The notes under the pieces were generated by a model. It saw only the letters and a program-made list of their open reading frames with translations. It did no database searches and was not told the DNA's origin. The position numbers were made by a program, and so were the translations under genes. From Takakia lepidozioides (taxonomy: Eukaryota > Streptophyta > Takakiopsida > Takakiales > Takakiaceae), in the NCBI GenBank assembly GCA_030704615.1, contig CM060734.1, positions 24,058,001-24,118,000 of the forward strand: a stretch of 60,000 bases of DNA, written 5' to 3'. Numbering within the stretch: the first letter of the stretch is position 1; each line of letters begins with the position of its first letter. This document shows positions 1 through 10,479 of this stretch, in pieces.

Positions 1-867
1 CATGCTCCTCCTCTCTGCATGTTGATACGGAGTTCGCCAATCCAGGGATGTCCTCCTCTCTCAAACCCATCTCTCAAACCCTTCCAAACCGCAAGCCAGG
101 TTTTATGTCTGTTCTCTCTCCCTGCGCCCTAACCTTGATCAGCATCGTTGGTCGAACCCTCAAAGGCTAGATCTAGTCACAGTTTCTGTTTCTGTCAAGT
201 GCGAGTTCATAATTATTCTTTTCATTTGTGTCGGTTACATGTGGTACCATAGCAATCTGGGTCCCCTCAAACCTTTCTCTCGAACGTTAAAATTCCTTTT
301 CTTCCCTCTCCCCTCGAACCCGTGAAAGCCTGATGTAAGCTTGCTTCACCGAAGTTTACTCGACTTTCACATATGGAAATCCGAATTTGTCTACAAGACG
401 CAATTTCGCCAGAAACAGGAAAGCCCAGCAACACACAGTCTGAATATTCCAACTATTTCTCGTTGGTATCAATAAAAGGGTCAGAAACATAGGAAACACC
501 TTCACCTTGTAAGCTACATTTTTCATGAATACTTGTATCCCAAAGCTTTCTAGTTTTAACTTCGAAGTCCCCGGCAATTGTTTCTGTTCATAGCAGGTGG
601 GTGATGAAACCCTGTGAGACTTTATTTACAACATGTACAATGGGTGAACGTGCATATGATGTGAAGTTCCCAAAAAGGGGGGGAGGAACAAGAAACAAGA
701 GAAGAAAACAAAAAGCTATAGTAAGCTACTCAACTAGAGAAAAAAACAAAAGCTATAGTAAGCTACTCAATCAGCGACGAAAACAGAAGCTATAGTAAAC
801 TACTCAAGCAGAGCGACCCTCCCAGCCAACAGCCTGGAGGAGATCAGGCAAGGAGATAGGCAAAGTG
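1..867. other. No recognisable gene; short imperfect tandem repeat
   Basis: I see no protein family or RNA gene here. At 711-806 there are three imperfect copies, about 38 bases apart, of a unit containing agctatagtaagctactcaa. The reading frames on both strands are short and of low complexity. Confidence 0.5.
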
Positions 868-1863
868 TCAGGCAGAGGCGAAAGACGAGATGTCGCGGAG
901 CGCAGTAGTGAAAATAGGGGATGAGAGGCGAAAATGTGCGATAGTGGGTCGTGTTGTCAACCATGCCCCTGCTCCGGGTCCTGCGCATGATAGAAGTCGG
1001 GCTCGATGCAACTCAGAAGAAGCATTTGAGAGCATGCCGGAAAAGGAATGACGGTGCACGCACTCGGAAATGGACTCCTGAAGATGGTCGAGGCCTTGAG
1101 CAACCAACTGCTCAAATAGTGGTAGACATGCTCGCGCCGGTGCCGGAAGAAGATCTCGTGCAGAGCGGAGATGCTGCTGGAAGGGTAAAATGCCAATGTC
1201 GGCATGTGCAACGGCGTCCATAAGGATGGGACGATGGTCACAGAGAAATCGTGAAGCGAGGGCTGGCGCCACCAATGCCCAACTGCCGAGGAAAGCTGAC
1301 GGGGCGGTAGTGACAGTGGACAAAAGACCCACGCCACCGGAAGAGACGGGCAAGGTGGCTTGCTGTCGTGGCAAAAGTCCCTGAGCACCCTCCAGAGCTC
1401 CTGGTCCTAACAATCTCCCGAAGATAGTCATCATGGTAGTATCAAACCCAGATAAGAGGTGTAGGAAATCTGGGCTGGGTGGAACAGTGCGCAAGAGATA
1501 TGAGGGATGCTAAAGGAAACATTTGGTCAAGATTCCATATGCTACCTGTACATCTCCGAGCCTAGGAAGGAGATCGGCGTGGGTGGCATCCTGGTGGAGT
1601 GCATCTTCCAAGAAGGACGTTGTGAACTGGGTGGTGCCAAAATGGACTCCCAAGATTCTGATGCCATTGGGCGGAGCAATGAAGTGAGCAGGGAGGACAA
1701 AATCTGCAGGGATCGGCGTGGGTAGGTACGGTTTCTCAAAGAAATTTCCATTCATTGTTTTCGGCTCAGATTGTTTTTGTAAGATTAGAAAATGGGTTTC
1801 GGAGGTTTGTCCTCTCAAATGAGGTGACACACTGGTGCACGATCTGGCAATTTTGACTGTCAC
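868..1863 (-). pseudogene. C-terminal relic of a non-LTR retrotransposon polyprotein
   Basis: Two minus-strand frames, 1510-1863 then 868-1494, read as successive pieces of one protein. The first has the post-RT segment with NGIRILGVHFG followed by a stretch ending GDVQVAYGILTKC. The second starts YL/MRTVPPSPDFL-like, then GGVGLLS, AFLGSWALVAP and a terminal RARLLSCAGPGAGAWL block. From memory of the family, this order (DGIR-LG block, PPS block, GGLGL block, GPGASAWL block) is typical of the region downstream of RT in a class of algal and plant non-LTR elements. The RT core itself is not present to the right, so this is a truncated copy with a frame break near 1500. No neighbours suggest host function. 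Confidence 0.6.
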
Positions 1864-3032
1864 TCATGCCGAGTCACGCTCAACCAATCGTTTCGTCATT
1901 TCTAGCAATCTATCCTATAAATCACTGTACCTTCAACTTCCATTCCCTTCTGTTTCGGTGGTATATATGCACTCCTTGTCCCATCAACCGTTTAATTGGG
2001 TGCTACCAAAGCTTGCTGCGAAGTGCTATTGTGGGTCCAAAATCTCGGGTCGCCACCCAGAGTAGTAATACTCTGCATTTAGCTAGCACGCCAATCATAG
2101 TTTGTTATGTGGGTGGTGTTGAGAAGTTTATGAGAAGCCTATGTAAAAAGTTTGTACACAAAGAACTGTAACATTGGATGTTGCGGCTTAGTGACAGATA
2201 CTGAAAACTTATGTGGAGTACTGCTACTGGCTGGCCTTCTGCAAATTTGCTTTCTCTATCACACCTTGCTGCAGTTCTTGAGTATCTGCAGGTGTTGCTG
2301 CGAATATGGGGAAGGCAACGATGGAGTGTTGGGTGCAGTTTGTAATGTGTTCAGTGTTTTGTGTCTGAATTGGCCGGGTACTACCTACCTACTCTCGACA
2401 ACTTCATCCCCAACCCCAAAATCTACTGCCACTACCTAATCGCTCTCCATGCAAGGAGTAAATTTTCGTCCTCCCGGATTGGTGAGTCCTGGCTGGCCAA
2501 AGCTAAATCATGCATAAATGAATGCGCGTACACCTTGGATACCACTGCGGCAAAGTCAGAGGAGAGGAAGTGGAAACAACCCACAAATCGAGAACCTGCT
2601 TTCATTTTCATTGCTGCACAACAATCCGCATGTGCATTCAGTTCACGCAAAATTTCCCAGAAATATTCATCCCGGGCCTCACCAGATTATACACAGGAAG
2701 ATCCGGATTATGGATCTACATCTAACTTGGAGCTCATCATCATCATGAGGTTATTCTGTCATTAAGTTCAAATTTGGACTAATTGATTACATGAATACTA
2801 AACATATTGAAGGTTTTGTTCATCGGTTGATGGCTGCGCAGGCTACAAGTTGGTCAAGTGTGTGGCTACCTCAGAGTCTTTTGTTAAAACAGTTGCGTGC
2901 TTCAATATGCGAATGGGAGTGGGAGGAAATTGCAAGCTTTATGCATCTTGGTAATCACTGGCTATGGATGCACTCAAACTTTTTCTTTTGTGGGGAGGCA
3001 GTTCTTTTCTTTTAAATTTTTTATTTTTAGAA
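1864..3032. other. Stretch without recognised features
   Basis: Several short frames occur on both strands, the longest at 2361-2765, but none shows a motif or composition I recognise. I see no convincing promoter, RNA gene or repeat. Confidence 0.4.
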
Positions 3033-3495
3033 CAGGTGACAGTGGCCCTGGAATTTTATTAATGGGAATTTTGAAGATACAGAGAAGTGGTAAAAATAAC
3101 CACCCTGGGGCCATGAAGGCTTAATACCACCCCGTGACCGATTTAACCAATAAGCTGAGTTCAGACCAAGGAGATGAAATTGAGAACTACTGAAGAGAAA
3201 GCAGGGGGTGTGTAACTACCAGGCAGTGCAAGGCTAACTGGACGATAGCCAAAGGGTTGAGAGCGGAGAGGAAATGTAAGGGGGAGAGGAGAGAGATGCT
3301 GCAAGAAGCTGCAAAACAAGATGCTGGAACCTAAAAAGACAAAGTGCTGAGCAAGGAACCGCTAACAGAAAAAGCCTCAAGATCCTTCGAGTATGAGAAC
3401 TACGAACTGGTGCCCTGATCAGTGAAGAAGGCTTCTAGAACTTGAGCTGCGCTTTGGACTTAGACTCCCGTGCTCGTTTGTGGCGCCAATTGAAC
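3033..3495 (-). mobile_element. 3' end of an L1-like LINE (LINE-1), minus strand
   Basis: The last about 20 codons of a LINE ORF2 lie at 3435-3495 ([18 protein letters not shown] then stop), followed on the minus strand by a 3' UTR ending near 3033 in an A/T-rich tail. The UTR end shares ccagggccactgt and an upstream aataaa-like signal with the LINE at 13862-16570, whose ORF ends in the matching NWRHQKLHISKAKGQLDF. The 5' side stops abruptly at 3495 against a gypsy RT reading frame. The missing upstream part of this LINE is found at about 6470-6725 on the opposite strand, so this is one arm of an inversion rather than a simple 5' truncation. Confidence 0.75.
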
Positions 3496-5012
3496 TCCCG
3501 TTCCTCTCCATTAGAAAATACCAGGATGTCATCCATGAAGACAAGAACCATCTTGCCAAGGTATCGAAACAGAGAGTTCATCAAGTGCATGAACGTAGCC
3601 GAAGCATTGGTAAGTCCAAATGGCATTACCATATATTCATAATGGCCAAAACGTGATCGGAATCCAATCTTCGGAATATCTGCATCCTTAATTCGTATCT
3701 GGTGGTAACCTGATCGCAGATCAAGTTTGGAAAAGACCTTACTCGCATATAGGTGATCAAAGATATCATCAATGCGTAGAAGTGAATATTTATTCTTGTT
3801 TGTCATTTTGTTCATCCACCTATAGTCCACACACAGTCTTAACCCACCATCTTTTTTCTTTCTGAACATGATTGGAGCGCCCCAAGGGGATTTGCTAGCC
3901 CGAATATACCCCTTCTCGAGTAAGTCACTCAATTGTTTTTCAAGTTCTTTAGTTTCTGCAATTGAGTGCCGATAGGGTGCTCGCGCAAATGGTACTGAAT
4001 CAGCCACCAACTCGATGGCATGATCAATATCACGTACAGGAGGCATTCGAGGGATTTCCTCGGGAAACATATCCCGATAATCATTCAGAACTGCTTCTGT
4101 TCTGACATGTATTCCTGTACTTTTAGTACCTGATCCATACAGACTTTCATGCACACTCAGGGCAAAAATCTGACCATTTCCCTTACGCGCACACCTTTTC
4201 ATCTGAACAACAGACATCAGAGGAACATTGGGGAGGGCTCGAGTACCTTTTAATTCAAAGGTTTTGCCAGAGGGTAAGGTACCACTCACCAACCCACGCT
4301 TGCAAGCCACCACCGCATCCACATTGTCAAGCCATTGCATCCCCAGAATGCAGTCGTAGCAAGCGCCGTTCCAGACTTCAAAATTTGCCTTCGTGTACAC
4401 CCCTTGCATGACAACTGGCACAACTGAAAGATGTTGCTGTGTGGTCTCCACCCCACCATTTGGTAGCATAATCTGAGATGGCTGCACCTCCTCCTGAGAT
4501 AATCCCAACTTGTCTGCAAAGGACTTTGATAGCATGTTGTGGGTGCTGACAGTGTCAATCAACAACATTGTTGGTTTCCCCGCCACCTGTCCCTGAACTC
4601 GAATAACATTGTGGTTGTAGGCCACTCCACCATCGACAACTGCAGCTGTCACCCTCATATTAGGACCCTTTCCAGTGGCCGTTCCTAAACAATTTTCGAG
4701 GTCTGTAATGGTTACGGGCTCCACCGGTTCTTCCACTACCAAGGTTGCAGTCTGTCGGAATTGGCGTTTAGGACAATCTGCTAACCGATGGCCGGGCTTA
4801 TGACAATTGAAACAAAGCCCCTTCCTAAGATGTTCTTCCTGTTCCCTGGGACTTAAGTGCAGTGGATTTCCAACAGTTGGTTTCTGTCGTCCTTGATTGT
4901 CGTTGTTCTTATAGGGTTTGAACCTCTTCCAATTTCCCTTCCTTGTTGGGGTGATCTTGGGAGAAAATGTCATCTTCTTCTTATTTTCCCCTGCACGAGC
5001 CGAGTATGCCAC
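3496..5012 (-). pseudogene. Ty3/gypsy chromovirus Pol, zinc knuckle-protease-RT (gypsy-1, 5' half)
   Basis: This is a long open frame. It shows a nucleocapsid CCHC knuckle at residues 67-80 ([14 protein letters not shown]), an aspartic protease around residue 153 and an RT with [12 protein letters not shown] and catalytic FMDD at residues 492-495. The protease active site reads D-T-V-S where the family has D-T-G-S, so the protease is probably inactive. After VFSNGEE the frame runs into LINE-derived sequence (21 residues), which is a rearrangement junction and not part of Pol. The rest of RT, RNase H, integrase and chromodomain of this same insertion lie on the plus strand at 6726-8862. Gag lies immediately upstream, separated by a single in-frame TGA. 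Confidence 0.88.
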
Positions 5013-5522
5013 TCACTGTGCTTTGATTTCACATTCAAAATTGCAAGCCAATCCATAGGCTTCAACCTCAGTGCGGGGATTGTGGGCTTTGACCTTATAT
5101 TTCAAAGAGTCATTTAGGCCATCCACAAAAAAATCCACCCTGTCATCTTCACTGAGAGTTGGAAAATAGCTGGCATGCATTTCGAATTTGGTCTTGAACT
5201 CAATCACATTATAACTTTCCTGTTTCAGGGTGAAGAGTTCAACCTTTATCTTATGAGCGTAATCTCCAGGGAGATAGTGGGCCAGAAACACTGATCGAAA
5301 CTTCTCCCAAGTATCAATTAGGGGTTTGCCATGTTCACGGTGTTCCGTTTTCTGACGAGACCACCACAATTTTGCTGCATCCCGAAGTTGTAGGGTTGCC
5401 GTTCTAATTTTTGCTTCTTCAGGGTAATCCTCTTCAAAGAATTCCTCGAGTGTTTCAAGGAACGACAAAATCTCTTCTGGCTTGACAGAAGTCTTACCCA
5501 CAAATTCCGGCAACTTCACCAT
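5013..5522 (-). pseudogene. Ty3/gypsy Gag capsid-like domain (gypsy-1)
   Basis: The product is the structural protein of the element's particle. It has the retrotransposon Gag pattern: LETLEEFF near the start, W-R-F/L-type helices (KLWWSRQ, TWEKFRSVFLAHY), KVELFTLKQESYNVIEFKTKFE and ending EIKAQ. It stops at a TGA and continues in the same frame as the zinc-knuckle/protease/RT ORF to its left, so Gag and Pol were one frame apart from this stop. A frameshift separates it from the N-terminal part at 5494-5919. Confidence 0.85.
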
Positions 5523-5880
5523 TCTCGCGAGTTACATCTTTGTTTCTCTTAGCTCTGAACTCCAAGGAGCTAGCGTCGGATTGTGATTCGGCCTGGCTTC
5601 GCAATTCATCATGTGAAGTCCCTATGGTTCTTTTCGCACTCGATTTCTCTTTTGCAGGTTGAAGTTTGTGGACTTCAGATCGAATGAGTGCACCTAGGGC
5701 TTCCATCTGTGCGTTAGAGAAAAGCTGACCCTGGCGATCTTCCTTACGCTGAGAGCTACGAGCATCTGAAGGTTCCATCTCTTCTGAGTTACCGTACGAG
5801 CTGCGCCGCACGTTACTTTCTGATCCTGGCAACGAGAGCTTGCTCATAAATCCAAACATTCCTTTTTTTGCCCGTACATA
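5494..5880 (-). pseudogene. N-terminal Gag segment of gypsy-1, frameshifted
   Basis: A hydrophilic, Ser/Glu/Lys-rich frame directly downstream of the primer-binding site, ending near the start of the capsid-like frame. Its position between PBS and Gag, and the overlap of the two frames by about 30 bases, suggest it is the amino-terminal part of Gag displaced by a one-base frameshift near 5510. It has no recognisable domain alone. Confidence 0.55.
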
Positions 5881-5893
5881 GGCTCTGATACCA
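5881..5893 (-). promoter_or_regulatory. Primer-binding site of gypsy-1
   Basis: On the minus strand this reads tggtatcagagcc, complementary to the 3' end of plant initiator Met-tRNA, the usual plant LTR-retrotransposon primer. It begins two bases inside the LTR end, and Gag starts just beyond, so it fixes the element's orientation. Confidence 0.9.
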
Positions 5894-5895
5894 CT

Positions 5896-6410
5896 TACAA
5901 AAACCCTGGGTTCTTTCAACTATGACAGGAATCACTCGTGAACAATCCTTTTACAGTTCAGGTCTTGATGGAACCATAATCACAAGATCTACACTGTTTT
6001 TTTGTAAAAAAGGTGAACCATAGTCCCTGTCCTACAAAAGCCAGTGACTATTTCTAGATTAACCAACTCTAATATGCACAACACCGGTTATCACATCCGG
6101 TCCACCCAGCCACCACGCCGTGCCTATCTCTTGCATCAGTTCTATCGGATCCTAGTGTCCTCCAGGCCACCATCCTCAATCCTCTTCTCCTCTCTTCGTG
6201 TCTGCCAGAACCGCCGCTCTTTCTTCGTGTACAGGTGACCTTCACCACCTGTTGACCTCCTTGGCAAGTGATCAGTACTCAAAGCTGGCAGTTGTCTCTC
6301 CAAACCTTCACGTGACACTGCTCTAGCTTTCCCCCACCTGTCATTCACACCACCCCATGGCCTTTTCCAGCCACAAGTCATTCAGACTTGTTGCCTAGAG
6401 GGCCATAACA
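5896..6410 (-). repeat. 5' LTR of gypsy-1 (inverted)
   Basis: About 515 bp. On the minus strand it begins TGTTATGGCC at 6410 and ends just before the PBS. The same sequence, in the opposite orientation, forms 8863-9376. The flanking five bases at 6411-6415 (gtagg) are the reverse complement of cctac, which follows the other LTR at 9377-9381. Matching target duplications show both LTRs belong to one insertion. Confidence 0.9.
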
Positions 6411-6415
6411 GTAGG

Positions 6416-6725
6416 ATCGATAGACCTATGTTGAATTGCCCAGTGTGGAGCTATTTACGTGCTCACGGGGCATTGTGGAAATCCAAATGTGCATGGATCT
6501 ATCAGGGCAAACAACCCAGTCTCAGAGCAAAACTGTTCCAAATATTTATTGACTGATGACTGAGGGGAAAAAAACCTGGTTGGTTTTGTGTGCAGCTCTC
6601 TTTCCTGAGCTTCACAATGACGCAGGCTGCAGCTTCTCCAAAGCTTTGATGACACCTGGTGCAAGGATGGCTTCCTTGGCACCCGTCTATCCGACCCTGC
6701 ATTGCAATGGAAAAACACCTTCCCA
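6416..6725 (+). mobile_element. Inverted former left flank of gypsy-1, carrying a LINE-1 internal fragment
   Basis: From about 6470 the plus strand matches the reverse complement of the LINE segment at 14160-14300, and resembles 48920-49090. The frame at about 6641-6725 reads FDDTWCKDGFLG then QWKNTFPG, and its natural continuation is the LINE C-terminus found at 3495 on the other strand. 6416-6470 is the pre-insertion host side of gypsy-1. The junction with gypsy RT is at about 6725. Confidence 0.7.
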
Positions 6726-7351
6726 GGAGTGTCCATTGATTCAAAGAAGATTCAGGTGGTGGCCGAATGGCCCAAACCCAAAGATAAAACAGAAGTCAGA
6801 AGCTTTGTTGGGTTTGCTAGCTTACTGTGAAAGTTTGTCAAATCATTCTCTCGCATTGCAGCCCCGATGACTGATCTACTAAAGAACTCTACTTCTAAAG
6901 ATTGGAATGAAGCTTGGACTCCAGATTGTGATGTAGCTTTGACAATCTAAAGTTTGCATTGACTCATGCTCTAGTCTTGAAGCTAATTGATCCTACCAGG
7001 AATGAGATAGTGCATTGCACTGATGCGAGTGACCTCGCTATTGGAGCAATATTGATGCAAAGTGATCAGGTTATTGCCTATGAGTCCAAAAAGCTCAGTC
7101 CACCTGAACAGAATTATCATGTTCATGAAAAAGAACTTTTGGCTATGATTCACGCACTGAAGATATGGAGGCACTACTTGCTTCCTGTGGACTTTACAAT
7201 TGAAACGGATCATGAGAGTTTAAAATATCTCAGTACACAACCCAATTTGAGTCGTCGTCAGATTCGATGGGTTGAATTCCTTCGGCAGTTTCATTATGAT
7301 CTGCGGTATGTGAAGGGAAATGAAAAATGTACTGGCAAATGCACTCTCTAG
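6726..7351 (+). pseudogene. Ty3/gypsy RT tail and RNase H (gypsy-1, 3' half)
   Basis: It starts with the RT connection GVSIDSKKIQVVAEWPKP and VRSFVGFAS, with two stops, then a clean RNase H frame at 6959-7351: VHCTDASDLAIGAIL (catalytic Asp), EKELLAMIHALKIWRHYL (catalytic Glu) and TDHESLKYL (catalytic Asp). By comparison with the RT at 37979-39100, about 40 residues between VFSN and GVSID are missing, so a small deletion accompanied the rearrangement. The piece continues directly into integrase. Confidence 0.85.
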
Positions 7352-8410
7352 AAGGCCGGATGGTCAATGTTGTGTTGCTTGTGAAAAGCTCTATGATTGA
7401 TGATGTGAAATTATGCTGATGATGTGTTTTTCAAAGCACCATATGAAAGCCTCTTACATGACCGTCGGACCTTTGATGAGATTGACAAGTATCGTCCATA
7501 CTTGTTGCATGATGGGATATTATATTATCACATGCGTATGTGCATTCCCTCTTTACAGGATTTGCGACTGCGTATCATTTATGACTGTCATAATATTCCC
7601 ATAGCTGGACATCCGGGCTTTCAGAGAACCTATGTGGCCGTTAGAAAACAATATTTCTTGCCAGGAATGAAGAGATAGATCAAAGAGTATGTGGATAGAT
7701 GCTTTCCATGTCAAGTCTCAAAATCAGAAATGATACGTCCTCCTGGATTATTACAACCACTAAGTGTTCCCAGTGGAAACTGGGAATCGATAAGTATGGA
7801 TTTTATAGTGGCATTGCCACGGACCAGAAATGGACATAATAGCATCATGGTGGTTGCTGATAGACTGTCTAAGACAACACACTTGATTCCCACAAAAATG
7901 ACAGTCACTGCCCCTGAGGTGGCTTCACTGTTCATGAAAGAAATCTTTCGGATCCATGGGATATCTCGTGAGATCATTTGTGACAGGGACACGAAGTTCA
8001 CTAGTCATTTTTGGACTGCTTTGTTTAAGCTTTTGGGAACCAAGTTGAGACTTAGTACTGCATATCATCCTAAAACAGATGCCCAAACAGAACGGACCAA
8101 CCGAACCATTGAGGATATGCTGAGAATGTATGTTGGTCAGAGACAGACTTCCTGGGAACAGTACTTGTATTTGATAGAGTTCGCCTATAACAAGAATTTC
8201 CATAGTGCCATCGGGATGAGCCCGTTTCAAGCACTCTATAGACGCGATTGTTTGACCCCAGCTTCTCTTTCCACGCCATTGTCTAAGGTCCAGTCTGTCA
8301 ATGACATGGTCCGTGAAATGCACTCGGTGTTGGATTTGGTAAAGAGAAGCATGAGAAGTGCTCAAGAAATAGCCAAGTTCTATGCTGACAAGCACAAAAG
8401 CTTCCGTTAA
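7352..8410 (+). pseudogene. Ty3/gypsy integrase (gypsy-1)
   Basis: This catalyses strand transfer of the cDNA. An HHCC zinc domain is visible (GHPGF...CFPCQVSK), with one stop in it at about 7676. The D-D-E core follows: MDFIVALP, ICDRDTKFTSHFW and TDAQTERTNR, with AYHP before the last. Frames are 7424-7678 and 7691-8410. A stop at 8408-8410 separates it from the C-terminal domain. Confidence 0.88.
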
Positions 8411-8878
8411 TTTGAGGTAGGCGACAAGGTCTTCTTGAAAGCTGCTCCCAAAAGAAGCCAGTTGAAATTGGGCAAGTGTCCTAAGCTGTCCCCAAAATTC
8501 TGTGGACCTTTTGTGATCTTAAAGCGTTATGGATCTATGACATACCAGCTAGATCTGCCAGCTACTTGGAAAATCCATGACGTCTTTCATGTCAGCCTCC
8601 TAAGGAAATATGTGGCAGACCCTAGTCATATTCTACCCGAACTACCCAAAGTTATGAATAAAGGTCAGTTATTGGCTGAACCTGAATCTACTCTGGAGAC
8701 AAGAATGAAACACCTTCAAAATCGTTCATATCGTGAACATCTTGTCAAGTGGTATCACTATCCAGAATCTGAAGCTACTTGGGAAAAAAAGAGTGACCTG
8801 CAATTGGATTTTCCCCATTTCACTATCATTGCGGACAATGATGAATCTTTAGTGGGGGAGTTTGTTATGGCCCTCTAG
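8411..8878 (+). pseudogene. Integrase C-terminal domain with chromodomain (gypsy-1)
   Basis: GPFVILKR...YQLDLP and VFHVSLLRKYV are the GPY/F-type integrase tail. They are followed by a chromodomain, EHLVKWYHYPESEATWE, which in chromoviruses guides integration to modified histones. The reading frame runs about 15 bases into the 3' LTR. A polypurine tract, agtgggggag at 8851-8860, lies just before the LTR. Confidence 0.85.
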
Positions 8879-9376
8879 GCAACAAGTCTAAATGACTTGT
8901 GGGTGGAAAAGGCCATGGGGTGGTGTGAATGACAGGTGGGGGAAAGCTGGAGCAGTGTCACGTGAAGGTTTGGAGAGACAATTGCCAGCTTTGAGTACTG
9001 ATCACCTGCCAAGGAGGTCAACAGGTGGTGAAGGTCACTTGTACACGAAGAAAGAGCGGCGGTTCTGGCAGACACGAAGAGAGGAGAAGAGGATTGAGGA
9101 TGGTGGCCTGGAGGACACTAGGATCCGATCGAACTGATGCAGGAGATAGGCACGGCGTGGTGGCTGGGTGGACCGGATGTGATAACGGTGCTGTGCATAT
9201 TAGAGTTGGTTAATCTAGAAATAGTCACTGGCTTTTGTAGGACAGGGACTATGGTTCACTTTTTCAACAAAAAGACAGTGTAGATCTTGTGATTATGGTT
9301 CCATCAAGACCTGAACTGTAAAAGGATTGTTCACGAGTGATTCCTGTCACAGTTGAAAGAACCCAGGGTTGTCGTA
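8863..9376 (+). repeat. 3' LTR of gypsy-1
   Basis: It begins TGTTATGGCC straight after the polypurine tract and ends gggttgtcgta, followed by the target duplication cctac (9377-9381). It is nearly identical to the inverted LTR at 5896-6410 with scattered differences, so the insertion is old but still alignable throughout. Confidence 0.9.
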
Positions 9377-9655
9377 CCTACCTATAATTGAGAAGAATGA
9401 GAGAGGAAGGAGGGGAAGGGGGGAAACCCTCTTTGCCCAGGGGAATGCTAATCCGTGAGCGGCTCACGTGAGCGGAAATATTCGTGAGCGAGAAGATGAT
9501 CATCCGTGAGCAGAAAGATGCTAACGGATGAGGATGATTGTCACCGCACAGGCCTATAACCGTGGATGAGAAAACCCCGGGAGACCTATATCCGCGGGAA
9601 AGGATGCATACAACCAGGCAGTAGTTTGCAACTTTGTAGAAGAGACATTGTGCGC

Positions 9656-9790
9656 TTATGGATGAAAGTTGGATGAATGTTGGATGAATATTCTATGCAT
9701 TCTGGATGAACGTAACATTGAATTGGGATGAACTCTGGCACACCTATGGATGGATGAATGCATGAATGCATGGATGAACAATTGACAACA
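9656..9790. repeat. GGATGAAT-type subterminal repeats of TE-A, left side
   Basis: Repeated ggatgaa words occur here, and their reverse complement (ttcatcc) recurs at 13005-13105 near the other end. This makes a long imperfect inverted repeat just inside the termini. Confidence 0.65.
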
Positions 9791-10479
9791 GGATGGATGT
9801 CGAGGGCCTGTATTGTGGACACCCCAAATAGAGAAACATAGATGAAGGAAGTTATGAAGAGAAGAACAAGTCCAGAGGCACACACCGGATTCTAATCAAT
9901 CAACTCGGTATTGGTTTATTGATAGATAGTTTGAAAAGAAATGGATCATTTCGAACAAGAAGATCCACTGCCAGAGGAGTTTGCATCTGAAACTGAAGTA
10001 CAATTATCAATGAACACCCTAGCCCTGCTATCCAGATTTCCCCTCTGGTTGCAAAACAGATGAGGGGGAGATGCCTGGAGAGCAAATGCTCTGGCTGCAG
10101 CCTCTGCATAACATGGCAATTCAAGAAGGGGGGGTGGACTAGGATAGAAGGCCGGGTTCGCAAAGAAAGGGAGGAACCTTGGCGTTCTTGGGCTCATGCA
10201 AAAACATCCCAAAGTTTCATGAGCATCCCCCATTCTCACACCACAGTGGAGGCCCAATTGAAGAAGCAAAAGTTGACAAAGAATAACGTAAAAGAATGGT
10301 GTAGACTTACTCACAATCAAAATCGTCATCAATGTCCATGTCTTCGTGTTCCACGGCCACTGCTGCGAGCGCCGCATCTGTCTGCGTGCTTGAAGTCGAG
10401 CCCTCTTGGAAAGGAGCTATCACCTAATTGTAGAGGTCGGCATCGCCCTCAAAGGCGAACAGATATCTTCATGCTGCCT

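Noticed and set aside
951-1388. Plus-strand frames at about 1 kb
   Set aside because: Antisense shadows of the minus-strand non-LTR relic.
3435-5012. Reading the whole 525-codon frame as one gypsy Pol protein
   Set aside because: The last 21 residues match the LINE ORF2 end at 14090-14156; the frame crosses a rearrangement junction by chance.
9586-9885. Minus-strand His/Pro/Ile-rich frames
   Set aside because: They are translations of ggatgaa tandem words in TE-A subterminal DNA.
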